From an uncultured Myxococcales bacterium (GTDB lineage Bacteria; Myxococcota_A; Bradymonadia; UBA7976; VGTA01), in the NCBI GenBank assembly GCA_937146725.1, contig CAKZRU010000178.1, forward strand, positions 1 to 36,758: a stretch of DNA of 36,758 bases, in the 5' to 3' direction. Position numbers and translations under genes: made by a program. Below, piece after piece: positions 24,103 through 32,109 of this stretch. Positions within the stretch are counted from its first letter, which is position 1. Each line of letters begins with the position of its first letter. The notes below the pieces were generated by a model, which saw nothing but the letters and a program-made list of their open reading frames with translations, was not told the origin of the DNA and did no database searches.

Positions 24103-25200
24103 ATGTCATCTTCATATAAAGATTTGTCTTTGGAACTGAAAACAGCCGTGATTGTTGTCTCGGGCGAGCCTTGGCAAGTAAAGCTTTTTAACCAAAGTGC
24201 AAAATTATGGTTTGGAGACTTACAAGAGGGCGCCTTACTTTCAACTGTGATTAGTGGGATCAATGAAAAAGGTCTTCTGCGCCGACTTAATAAAGGCCGA
24301 GCAGCAGAGTTTGATTATACCGTTGAGCTTGATCGAGAGCTACCTGTAGAGTTTGTCTGTTCCAAAACAGATTTGTGTGAAGATGGAGTGATCCTAGAAG
24401 GCCGAGATTTAACCCGAGCTCATTCATCTGAAATGATGCTTGCTTCGTATAGTCGAATGATCGAAGAAAAAACCAAGGAGCTAGAGGCCGCCATTCAAGC
24501 ACGAGACCAATTCTTTTCGACGATGTCTCATGAACTCAGAACTCCCCTTAATTCGATTATAGGCTTTACCGAAGCTTTGATCGATGAGATCTATGGTGAG
24601 TTCTCTGATGAGCAATTAAGTATTTTACAGAAGGTTTACCACAGTGGGCAAAACTTGATGTCTTTGCTCACCAACCTGCTTTATCTATCAAGAATTAGGT
24701 CTGGTAAGCTCAACTTAAGCTTAATTGAAACCGATCTAGCTGAGGTCTGTGAACATGCAATCTCTAACTTAGAAGAACGTTTTGAGGCACAGCAGATCAA
24801 CATTGTGGTTGATACCGAAGCCGCTAAAGAATGTCGCCCCAAAGTTGACCCTCAACTTTGCGAGCAGATGATTGAACACTTATTGGATAATGCCATCAAG
24901 TTTAGTGCTAAAGGCAGTACTGTTCATGTTTCAGTTCAGCCTCACTTTAATGTGATTAGACTGACAGTCAGTGACTCGGGTATTGGGATCGCCCGTGAGA
25001 ACTTTAATCGAATCTTTCAGCCCTTTACGCAAGTTGAAGCCTCTTTAGCTCGAGCATATGAGGGCTCTGGACTTGGTTTATCGGTGGTTTCAGAAGTGAT
25101 TCGCTTACATGGTGGTCGAGTGAGTGTGGAAAGTACATTAGGTCAAGGAAGCAAGTTTCACTTAGATTTTGTCTGTGATAAACAAGCAGTAAATATTTAA
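24103..25200 (+). CDS. Cytoplasmic PAS-like sensor histidine kinase
   Basis: The 365-residue kinase has no membrane segment. Residues 1-110 form a PAS-like sensor region, then a coiled linker (SRMIEEKTKELEAAIQARDQ). The HisKA domain has the phospho-accepting His143 in FSTMSHELRTPLNSIIGF. The HATPase_c domain shows the N box (LLDNAIKFS, Asn263), G1 box VSDSGIGIA, F box IFQPF and G2 box GSGLGLSVV. All catalytic motifs are intact. No response regulator is adjacent. Instead a ParB-like protein gene starts 26 bp downstream and is probably co-transcribed, so this kinase is either an orphan signalling to a distant regulator or tied to the ParB-like protein. No clear ribosome-binding site is visible before ATG 24103. 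Confidence 0.92.
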   Translation: MSSSYKDLSLELKTAVIVVSGEPWQVKLFNQSAKLWFGDLQEGALLSTVISGINEKGLLRRLNKGRAAEFDYTVELDRELPVEFVCSKTDLCEDGVILEGRDLTRAHSSEMMLASYSRMIEEKTKELEAAIQARDQFFSTMSHELRTPLNSIIGFTEALIDEIYGEFSDEQLSILQKVYHSGQNLMSLLTNLLYLSRIRSGKLNLSLIETDLAEVCEHAISNLEERFEAQQINIVVDTEAAKECRPKVDPQLCEQMIEHLLDNAIKFSAKGSTVHVSVQPHFNVIRLTVSDSGIGIARENFNRIFQPFTQVEASLARAYEGSGLGLSVVSEVIRLHGGRVSVESTLGQGSKFHLDFVCDKQAVNI

Positions 25201-25226
25201 GTTTTTTTTGCTTACTGGAGCTCAGA

Positions 25227-26315
25227 ATGATCACCGAGACCCTTACTCCGCATCCATATGCGGCTTGCTACCCCTTGGTTAGTGGAACGCTTGAAGAAAG
25301 TTTGTACGAGTCAATTAAAGTAAATGGCTTACGACAGCCCATTGTTTTGTGGCGTGATGAGGCCCGAGATAAAACTTGGTTGATTGATGGCCGTAATCGT
25401 TACCGTGCCTTATGCCAAATCTATGGAGGCGTTAGTGATGAACAGGTGATTTGGCGCGATTATGAAAGTGATGAAGCGGTTCGCTTAGCAGTCTTAGACT
25501 ACAATGAAAATCGGCGTCAGATGAGCACGGCTCAAAAATCAGTAGTTGCCGGACGAATTATTGAGGCTCGGGCTCAACTTTTTACTGAGCTCAATACTTT
25601 ATCGGTGGAAAGCAGTTCAGACAGCGTGGAGTCCAAAGTAGAAGCTGAGCAGATACAAGAAGGGGTTGACCATTCTGATGAAGCGCCTTTTAACACAGAA
25701 GAGAGCACAAGAGAGAGTGATGGCTCGTCCAATCATGATCAACCAAGCTCGATCGTCTCTGTACCTAAAAAGGCGGAATGTCCACCAGAGATCCGCCGAG
25801 AAGTCGCATCAACTTTGGGCATCGGTCCTAAGACAGCCCAGAGAGGTGCAGCAGTGGTCAGTCGTAAAGTACCCAAGCTTGTTGATGCCCTTGAAGAAGG
25901 CCTGGTCAGTATTGAAGCCGCCTATACATTAACTCAACTTGATGATGATGAGCTAGAGGCAGTAATAACACAAGGCAAAGAGGTGATGCGTGAAAAGGCT
26001 CGTGAGCTGAAAGGTGCTGAAAAAGTAGCCAAAGAAGAAAAAAAGCAAAATGCTATTCTGGGCGATATTGAAGTTGATAAACTCGTTGTCTCTTGGACAG
26101 AAAAGCAGGGAACAGAAAGCCAAAGCTATACCCTTGAAATCGAAGACCCTAAGCAACTGAGTACATTATTAATGACCTTGACCAAGCTTGGTTTAAGAGG
26201 GAAGACTGATACAGAAGCAGAGAATACAGAAGCAGAGAATACAGAAGCAGAGAATACAGAAGCAGAGAATACAGAAGCCCAAAATGCTGTCACTGAGAGT
26301 ACTGAAGAAGCTTAA
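25227..26315 (+). CDS. ParB/Srx-fold DNA-binding protein with repetitive acidic tail
   Basis: The 362-residue protein starts at ATG 25227, 7 bases after TGGAG. Residues 10-100 form a ParB N-terminal (ParB/sulfiredoxin fold) domain: YESIKVNGLRQPIVLWRDEA, WLIDGRNRYRAL, then EAVRLAVLDYNENRRQMSTA. An acidic Ser/Glu-rich spacer (about 115-180) leads to a helix-turn-helix-like segment EIRREVASTLGIGPKTAQRG and GLVSIEAAYTL (about 190-240), as in ParB/KorB-type partition or regulatory proteins. It then carries a charged region, a strand-rich part, and a tail of TEAEN repeats. No parA is adjacent and no parS-like site was recognised, so chromosome partition is unlikely. A role as transcription factor or nuclease-like regulator linked to the upstream kinase is more plausible. 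Residues typical of CTP binding cannot be settled by eye. Confidence 0.8.
   Translation: MITETLTPHPYAACYPLVSGTLEESLYESIKVNGLRQPIVLWRDEARDKTWLIDGRNRYRALCQIYGGVSDEQVIWRDYESDEAVRLAVLDYNENRRQMSTAQKSVVAGRIIEARAQLFTELNTLSVESSSDSVESKVEAEQIQEGVDHSDEAPFNTEESTRESDGSSNHDQPSSIVSVPKKAECPPEIRREVASTLGIGPKTAQRGAAVVSRKVPKLVDALEEGLVSIEAAYTLTQLDDDELEAVITQGKEVMREKARELKGAEKVAKEEKKQNAILGDIEVDKLVVSWTEKQGTESQSYTLEIEDPKQLSTLLMTLTKLGLRGKTDTEAENTEAENTEAENTEAENTEAQNAVTESTEEA
26211..26285 (+). repeat. 15-bp in-frame tandem repeat, four perfect copies plus one variant (TEAEN)
   Basis: Four identical units ACAGAAGCAGAGAAT (26211-26270) encode Thr-Glu-Ala-Glu-Asn, followed by a diverged copy encoding TEAQN (26271-26285). 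Identity of the copies suggests recent expansion. The array forms part of the acidic C-terminal tail of the ParB-like protein. Confidence 0.95.
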
Positions 26316-26365
26316 AAATTCATTAATTAACCAAGTTTGCTCTTTAAATAACTAAGAGACGATTA

Positions 26366-29107
26366 TTAACCTGCATGATGACTTTTTGCTTTTCGCTTTT
26401 TAGTATTATTATATCCTTTTCTTAGGCCAACAGCTCGCCATAAACGGCAGGGATATAAGCTTTTGAGCTGAGAGAGATTTCGAAGTTCAATAACGGACTT
26501 ATATTGAACAAAAGCTGATAAACTTAGGCTTTCTAGCATCGGAAAAAATTGATGAATTTGATTTAAGTCATCAATGCCTTCTATCTTTTTGATATTTAAA
26601 TGTCTGAGGTCATACAAAGGGCTGAGTTCTTCAAGCTTACTTAGATGCTTATAACCACTGAGTTCTAGTGCCCCTAAGTGACTTAGTTTTTGCCAATCTA
26701 ATACTGTATTAAGCTCAAAAGCATCTAAAATAGTTAGAGTATTGAGTTTGTAAACATTGGTTAAGCTTAGAGTAGTTAGTACCGGACAGGATAGATGCAA
26801 AGTTTTTAAGTGAGGTAAATGGCTAAGAGTGATTGAAGTCAGCTTGCTTGCATCAACCTTAAGACTTTTTAAGTTGTTTAGACTTTCCAGGTGAAGTGTA
26901 GTGAGCTTATCGCTTTTCAGTTCAAGATGCTTAAAGACCTGTTTAAAGTTATATGAATTGATTCTATTTAGGCTTAATCGTTCTACCATGTGGAGTAAAG
27001 GTAGCTTTAATGCAATCAGATTGCTTAAAGCTTTAAGTTCAAGATGCTTGATTACACTTTGATTCAGCTCAAGCGCTGATAAATTCGTCACATTTTTGAT
27101 CGATAAACTGTTTAGGTTTGAATGCTGGATTTGACAAGTGAGCAATTGATTTTGCTTTGATCGTAAGTTCAGCGAGTTTAGGTTTTGACAGTGGCTAAGC
27201 TGTAAATGTTTTAAAGCGCTTAACTCTGAAAGTACATCTAGATCATAAAGCTTTGAGCAATGAGTAAGGGTTAGCTCTTCTAAGTGCTTAAGTTTAGGTA
27301 GATTATTGATCGATTTTAGGTTTTTAAAAGAATAAAGCTTCAAGGATCTTAAAGAACTCATCTGGATAAAAGTTTCACAATGCACATATCTTTGCTCAGG
27401 CGACCACTTGAGATTTAGATGAACAGTTTCAAGCAGTTGTAAGTCTGACAAGTCATCAAGATTGATTGGTATTTCAGTTCCAGTAATACAAAGTTCTGTG
27501 AGTTGGGTAGCATTGGTTAAGCCATTAATGCCCTTAAGAAGATGACAATCGCTGATGTTTAAGTCTTTTAAGAGTGTGTTAGGCACAATATCCAGGATTA
27601 AATCTTGCTGTGCATCAAGTGAGCTAATGGCACTTTGTGTGTGCATATTCTTAACTGTTTTATGCTTTGACTTAGCTGTTAGCTTACCGAGTCTGTTGAG
27701 TCTTAGTTCTTGTAGATTCTCGCTTGGAAAAGACAAGGTATTCAAGCTTGGGCAGTCCTCAATGATTAAATGCTTTAAGCTTTGTGTAGTTATATTTGCT
27801 GTTTGCAAGTAAGCTAGTTTACTTAACTTAAGCGATTCAAGTTGGCTTAATGCTTCAAGGTCAGTCAGCTGATGTACCTTGAGATAGCTCATACTTAAAC
27901 TTTTAATCAGAGGAGGAAGCTTAAGTGTTTCTAATTTTGGTAAGTCCCTCAAGTTGACTAATTCAAGGCTAGTGTTTGTTGATAGATCAAGATCAACAAC
28001 ATGAGAATTACGAAGATTTAAGGTATTGAGTTGGGTGAAAAACTCGAACGGGATGTTAAACAAGTGAGATTTCTTAATGTTTAACTCTTTGACGGTGGAT
28101 AAAAACCCAAGATCTTCGTCATCCAGATCAAAGTAGCTATCAATTAAGCTGAGCTTTTGTAAGTGAAGTAAAGGCTCTAAGTGAAAATGAGCTAAGCGAC
28201 ATCCGGTCAGATTTAGTTCTTGAATGGCTGGGCTATTCTGAATTGTACACTGCGAATACTTTATATTTTCTGCACTTAGACTGGTTAGTTTAGGACAGTC
28301 TAAGATTTTAGCTGTTGCATTATGTGCCTCAAGCTTAAATGCTAACTCAGTGAGTTCAGAGCAATGACTAATCTTTAACACATGGCAATGATTGATGTTA
28401 GCTTGGTTTAAATGAGGACAATGTTCAATACTTAGATCCAGAGTTTCATGACCGGCGGGGACGAATATTTCTAATGTACGTAGGTTTTGTAGATGAGTAA
28501 GATTCAAGCTCATCTGTCGTACCGGATGTTTAACACTGAGTTTTTCGACTTGAGTCATCAAGGGCAGCTGATCAAACCACTGAGTAAAATAATCATTGGG
28601 ATATTCAAGCATATCAAACTGAAAGTTCACTAGATTGGAGAATTGATAGGCTCTTGAACAATGAGCTTTGGGCATATTGTACAAACTGAGTGTATGCAGT
28701 TTGGGCAAGGCCGAAACTAAGCTTAGATCACAGGGCTTGAGACTTGATTCGAAGGCGAGTGAATCAAAGCAAGAGAGAAGTTGTTCTTGGCTCTGATCAT
28801 CAAGAGCACTGCAATGAATCGCTTCGATGAGCCAAAGACAAAAGTGAATGTCCAAGCCACGAATGGTCTTATATTGACTCAGCTCTTGAATACAAAGCTC
28901 ATAAAAACTTTCACCAAAGAGATTTGCTGCAAGCTCAAGACCTTGAATGCTGACTTCGGGGACCTGAGATAGGATTAAACTTTTGAGAGTATCGGTGAAG
29001 TCCTCATAGGCACATAGGCTTTTTAGGATATCTTGGCATAAAAAAGGCGATGTTTCCTTGGCGTTTGATTGAATATTACCTTGTGAATGAGCCATTCCTT
29101 GTTTCAT
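26366..29107 (-). CDS. Large leucine-rich-repeat protein
   Basis: The 913-residue protein starts at ATG 29107, 5 bases after GGGAGA. Residues 1-110 are helical (ILKSLCAYEDFTDTLKSLIL and following). The remaining 780 residues are leucine-rich repeats of 20-24 residues, of the form L..L.L.....L..L, e.g. LHTLSLYNMPKAHCS, LKHLQLSHCQNLNSLNLRSK, LTTLHLESLNNLKSL, LKTLHLSCPVLTTLSLTNVY. The tail is basic (KKRKAKSHHAG). There is no signal peptide, membrane helix or visible catalytic domain such as a NEL ubiquitin ligase. It is probably a cytoplasmic protein-interaction scaffold, although non-classical secretion cannot be excluded. Conserved Cys/His/Asn positions (HCxxL, SHCxNL) recall the cysteine-containing LRR subtype. 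It is convergent with the ParB-like gene. The partner is unknown. Confidence 0.85.
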   Translation of the reverse strand: MKQGMAHSQGNIQSNAKETSPFLCQDILKSLCAYEDFTDTLKSLILSQVPEVSIQGLELAANLFGESFYELCIQELSQYKTIRGLDIHFCLWLIEAIHCSALDDQSQEQLLSCFDSLAFESSLKPCDLSLVSALPKLHTLSLYNMPKAHCSRAYQFSNLVNFQFDMLEYPNDYFTQWFDQLPLMTQVEKLSVKHPVRQMSLNLTHLQNLRTLEIFVPAGHETLDLSIEHCPHLNQANINHCHVLKISHCSELTELAFKLEAHNATAKILDCPKLTSLSAENIKYSQCTIQNSPAIQELNLTGCRLAHFHLEPLLHLQKLSLIDSYFDLDDEDLGFLSTVKELNIKKSHLFNIPFEFFTQLNTLNLRNSHVVDLDLSTNTSLELVNLRDLPKLETLKLPPLIKSLSMSYLKVHQLTDLEALSQLESLKLSKLAYLQTANITTQSLKHLIIEDCPSLNTLSFPSENLQELRLNRLGKLTAKSKHKTVKNMHTQSAISSLDAQQDLILDIVPNTLLKDLNISDCHLLKGINGLTNATQLTELCITGTEIPINLDDLSDLQLLETVHLNLKWSPEQRYVHCETFIQMSSLRSLKLYSFKNLKSINNLPKLKHLEELTLTHCSKLYDLDVLSELSALKHLQLSHCQNLNSLNLRSKQNQLLTCQIQHSNLNSLSIKNVTNLSALELNQSVIKHLELKALSNLIALKLPLLHMVERLSLNRINSYNFKQVFKHLELKSDKLTTLHLESLNNLKSLKVDASKLTSITLSHLPHLKTLHLSCPVLTTLSLTNVYKLNTLTILDAFELNTVLDWQKLSHLGALELSGYKHLSKLEELSPLYDLRHLNIKKIEGIDDLNQIHQFFPMLESLSLSAFVQYKSVIELRNLSQLKSLYPCRLWRAVGLRKGYNNTKKRKAKSHHAG

Positions 29108-29447
29108 ATATTCTCCCTATATCTTAGGTTTATAACCGACCCAATAAGATAACGAGATCAGGATTCAGTTTAAGACATTTAAGCTCCCTAAATATTTATC
29201 ATCAGGTCAAATATCATCTAATCAAATGAAGTGTGAGTCGATGAGGGGGGCTACAAGTAAGTCTGCGAGTGAGTCTACAAGTGAGTCTACAAGTGAGTTG
29301 ATACATTGACTGAGTTAAAACTTGTATATTAGGCCAAACACGTTAGTTTGATAGTGTAGTGCTTTACTCTTTCCTTCTCTTTTTTAGCTTCTAGCTTCTT
29401 ATGTTCCAAGCCATTTACTTTTCAGTTGATTCCATAAAGAGAATGCT
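29108..29447. other. 340-bp gap between divergent genes with a 12-bp tandem repeat
   Basis: No coding frame with a ribosome-binding site was found. The gap holds the start regions of the LRR gene (minus) and the gene at 29448 (plus), and the tandem array at 29251-29298. A TTGACT (29306-29311) and TATATT (29325-29330) pair lies between, but the 13-bp spacer is too short for a standard promoter. Confidence 0.4.
29251..29298 (+). repeat. 12-bp intergenic tandem repeat, four copies
   Basis: The units are CTACAAGTAAGT, CTGCGAGTGAGT, CTACAAGTGAGT and CTACAAGTGAGT. The last two copies are identical and the first two differ at one or two positions. The array lies in the shared upstream region of two divergent genes and could be an iterated protein-binding site or a slippage product. 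Confidence 0.85.
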
Positions 29448-29837
29448 ATGTCTAATGTGATTAAACGCGAATCCTTACTTTCTAGAACTGGTGCTCTTTT
29501 ACGACTAAGACGAGCGTGGCAAACCCAAAGAAAACTCGCTGATATTCAAGATAATCAAGATGGTGATACTTGGTATAAGGAAGAACGTGGAGAAGATTAT
29601 GCCTATGCTCGCCAACATCAACATTCACCAAGACAGCCCTTAAAAAGGCAACAAAGTGCCCGACAAGCCCAAGCCCAAAGGGCCTATCAAAGCGCTAAGA
29701 ATATCGCTGAACAAAGAGTCACGCATGCACCTTTTTATTTGGAAACTCTGGGTATTGACCCAAATGATGTTGATCCAAAAGAGACTCATCTTCAGTCTCT
29801 GCATCAGCTTGAGTCTGTTGATTCTGATTATAAGTAG
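29448..29837 (+). CDS. Small basic protein of unknown function upstream of an RNA methyltransferase
   Basis: The 129-residue protein is rich in Arg, Gln and Ala, without signal peptide or membrane segments. It starts MSNVIKRESLLSRTGALLRL and carries a Gln/Arg/Ala-rich middle (LKRQQSARQAQAQRAYQSAK) that is probably helical and may bind RNA. The end is acidic (DPNDVDPKETHLQ). The ribosome-binding site is weak (AGAGAA before the ATG). Its stop lies 8 bp before the TTG start of the Trm11-like methyltransferase, so the two are very likely co-transcribed. A role as an accessory RNA-binding factor fits the context but is inference. I recognise no family. Confidence 0.65.
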   Translation: MSNVIKRESLLSRTGALLRLRRAWQTQRKLADIQDNQDGDTWYKEERGEDYAYARQHQHSPRQPLKRQQSARQAQAQRAYQSAKNIAEQRVTHAPFYLETLGIDPNDVDPKETHLQSLHQLESVDSDYK

Positions 29838-29845
29838 ATAAAGCT

Positions 29846-30805
29846 TTGATATATTTACTGCTTAATCGGCATGCTACTTACTACTCTGCCTATAAGCTTC
29901 AGCTAGAAATGGCCTTGGGGGCTCAAAAAGTGACTTGGGGTCTATTATCATATTCTCAAACAACACATTCCCAGTTTAATGCCGACATCATCAATGCTTT
30001 GGTGGGGGTACGTTTGGTATTAGAGCCGATTACCCAAGCTGATTCACCGGAGGCTTTGATTAAGGCGACTCAAGCGTGTGCGCTTGAATCCAAGCCCTTT
30101 GTGATAGAATATACTCGTATTAGAAAGCGAGTAGGGCGTTGGCCTTCCCGTCGTTTAATGGGCAAACTTGCCTTACAAATTCAGGGAGAGATTAGCTATG
30201 AGAAGCCTCAAGAACGTTTTTACTTAATCGAAAGTGCTGAGCGTTATTATTTGACTCGCTTGCTTCATGTTCCTGTATGGACTAAGCCCAGTTATGCACA
30301 GCGACCCCATGCGTATAGTGCTGCGCTTTCTTCTGAACTTGCCGCTTTGGCCGTTAATGCGATTTCTAAACCGGGAGATCTGCTCATTGATCCTTGCTGT
30401 GGCTCAGGCACAATTGTGTATGAAGCGCTCCAAAGAGGTCGACAGGTCAAAGGTTATGATCACAAGTGGCCTTGGGTCATTGGCGCCCGAGAAAACCTAG
30501 AAGCTTTTGGATTTAGTAGTCTCCAGGATAAAAGGCGCTTCATTGCCCATGCCGATGCCCGTACCTTGACAGTAAATGGAGATGCTTTGATTGCCAATCT
30601 ACCTTATGGGCGAGTCGTTGACATTGATATGAGCCGTTTAGAAACTATGTTGAAACAGCTGAAAACATGTGCCAAGCGCTTTGCCTTTTTTAGTGGCCAA
30701 GACTTAAGCGAACTACTCACAAGATTAGCCTACACCCATATTAAAACTGTAAACTTAACCATTCAGGCTTCGCATCCACGCTATTTATGCTTTGCTCAGG
30801 CTTGA
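29846..30805 (+). CDS. Trm11/TrmG10-like RNA guanine-N2 methyltransferase
   Basis: The 319-residue SAM-dependent methyltransferase has motif I LLIDPCCGSGTIVYEALQRG and the acidic strand KGYDHKWP. Its catalytic motif IV is NLPYG (the Asn-x-Pro-Tyr form used for amino-group methylation), preceded by ADARTLTVNGDALIA. RPHAYSAALSSELAALAVNA just before motif I is typical of the UPF0020 / Trm11 / TrmG10 group, which makes m2G in tRNA (often position 10) or rRNA. The N-terminal 150 residues probably form a THUMP-like RNA-binding part, though divergent. The start is TTG 29846 (MIYLLLNRHATYYSAY); later ATG candidates would remove the first strand. No strong ribosome-binding site is visible, so coupling to the upstream gene is likely. 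The substrate is not certain. Confidence 0.85.
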   Translation: MIYLLLNRHATYYSAYKLQLEMALGAQKVTWGLLSYSQTTHSQFNADIINALVGVRLVLEPITQADSPEALIKATQACALESKPFVIEYTRIRKRVGRWPSRRLMGKLALQIQGEISYEKPQERFYLIESAERYYLTRLLHVPVWTKPSYAQRPHAYSAALSSELAALAVNAISKPGDLLIDPCCGSGTIVYEALQRGRQVKGYDHKWPWVIGARENLEAFGFSSLQDKRRFIAHADARTLTVNGDALIANLPYGRVVDIDMSRLETMLKQLKTCAKRFAFFSGQDLSELLTRLAYTHIKTVNLTIQASHPRYLCFAQA

Positions 30806-30867
30806 GTTAACTGATTTAGATTGATTCGTTAGGGGCGAGTTTGGATAGAGTTTGGCTAATACTTTAG

Positions 30868-31941
30868 TCAATGAGGTGCTTGAATTGCTAAGCGAGTGTC
30901 TAAGCTGTGCCAAAAGAGAAAGACCTTTTGAGTTTGATTCTGAGGTGAATCAATGTGAGGTTTTTTTTGATGTTTGGTCTTGAGAAATAAACGTCTTTCT
31001 CGACTTAGCAGAGCCCCAAAGGCCTTTGCTGTGTAGCTTAGGTCAAACTTTAAATCATGGTTATGAGCCCATTTAATTGCGGTTTGTGCTTCAGCTGTAC
31101 TCAAGCCATAGCCTGGTCCAATAAAATCACCAAGAATCTCAAAGTATGGCACCAATACGTTTACAGATAAGAACTCTTTAGCCTCAGTAAATAAGCGGAG
31201 GACTTTTTTACGATTGACTAGACTTTGATCGCTTACCCTTACGCCAAAAACTTTAGGGAGTTGATGAGTAGAAGGCCAGGCTAATGATAAGCCAAGTAGC
31301 AATCCCGCTAAACTTGAGCCGGAAGCTGTTGCCATATAAAGATCACTTGGAATCGGCGTTTTATGACCATTGCTTTGGTCTGAGTTAAAAAGACATTCAA
31401 CCAACTCATATACCGCTTCCACCATGCCAAAGACACCAAATAAACAAGAGCCTCCGGTGGGAATCAAAGGGCTATGTTTTAGTGTAAACTGTTGTTGCCA
31501 CTGTTTTAACTCTTGAGCAAACTTTTGACTTGTTTGCGCTTTAAAATGGGTCACACTGTGAGCCAAGTGACAGGTTTGTTCATATATTTTATTGCTATGA
31601 GAGCTGTGTTCTTGGGGTGTTAAGGCAACATGTACAGGTAAACCAAGCCTTTGTCCGGCGACACAGGTGGATAAAACATGGTGTGAGCCCTGACTTCCAA
31701 CCGTTAATAGTTCTTGTGCACCTTCTTGTATAAGTTTAGGTAAAATATAAGCTAACTTACGTAGCTTACTTGCTCCATATAGCTCACTATCTTTGGCACA
31801 GGTTTCATCATGCAGGATCCATAAGTCAAAGGTCGGACTTTGTGAACCAAACTGAAGTGTATATAACTTGAGTTCAGCCGGTTTGAGCCAATCTAAGCGC
31901 TTTAGCTTTTGGGTGCCTAATTCAACTTTTTTATATTCCAT
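30868..31941 (-). CDS. PLP-dependent D-cysteine desulfhydrase / ACC deaminase family enzyme
   Basis: The 357-residue enzyme is of fold-type II PLP enzymes. The PLP lysine is Lys59 in GASKLRKLAYILPKL, corresponding to the family GGNK-x-RKL motif but with Ser in place of Asn. The downstream SVGSQGSHHVLSTCVAGQRL-like segment (LTVGSQGSHHVLSTCVAGQR at about 78-97) corresponds to the family 'QSNH.R.TA..A..LG'. ATASGSSLAGLLLGLSLAWP is the phosphate-binding region. Relatives release H2S and pyruvate from D-cysteine or cleave 1-aminocyclopropane-1-carboxylate. The altered Asn and the SHH in place of SNH may mean another substrate. It is cytoplasmic and convergent with the methyltransferase gene. The ribosome-binding site is weak. 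Confidence 0.82.
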   Translation of the reverse strand: MEYKKVELGTQKLKRLDWLKPAELKLYTLQFGSQSPTFDLWILHDETCAKDSELYGASKLRKLAYILPKLIQEGAQELLTVGSQGSHHVLSTCVAGQRLGLPVHVALTPQEHSSHSNKIYEQTCHLAHSVTHFKAQTSQKFAQELKQWQQQFTLKHSPLIPTGGSCLFGVFGMVEAVYELVECLFNSDQSNGHKTPIPSDLYMATASGSSLAGLLLGLSLAWPSTHQLPKVFGVRVSDQSLVNRKKVLRLFTEAKEFLSVNVLVPYFEILGDFIGPGYGLSTAEAQTAIKWAHNHDLKFDLSYTAKAFGALLSRERRLFLKTKHQKKPHIDSPQNQTQKVFLFWHSLDTRLAIQAPH

Positions 31942-32027
31942 TGGACTTCTAGGTTGACAGTTTAATGTTAATTTTTCTGCGCTAAGTATTTAAAACAAAT
32001 AGCTTATGTTTGTTTTTGTGTCTGGGG

Positions 32028-32041
32028 TGTCAACTTTGACA
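32028..32041. promoter_or_regulatory. Candidate operator palindrome TGTCAA-CT-TTGACA
   Basis: A perfect 6+6 inverted repeat with a 2-bp centre lies in the 168-bp gap between the divergent PLP enzyme gene and the EF-hand lipoprotein gene. The right half is also a consensus -35 hexamer (TTGACA, 32036-32041) for rightward transcription, but no -10 at 16-18 bp was found. A dimeric repressor site overlapping a promoter is the natural guess. Confidence 0.4.
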
Positions 32042-32109
32042 TCTCGATTTATACCAAAGTCACCCGTACGTTTTAAACATCATCAACCTAAACTAAAAGG
32101 AGAATAAAG

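Noticed and set aside
23877..24263. 128-codon minus-strand frame before the histidine kinase
   Set aside because: It overlaps the kinase 5' end, lacks a ribosome-binding site and has low-complexity Leu/Lys/Thr composition.
29299..29330. Promoter from TTGATA or TTGACT with TATATT
   Set aside because: Spacers are 20 and 13 bp, outside the usual 16-18 bp.
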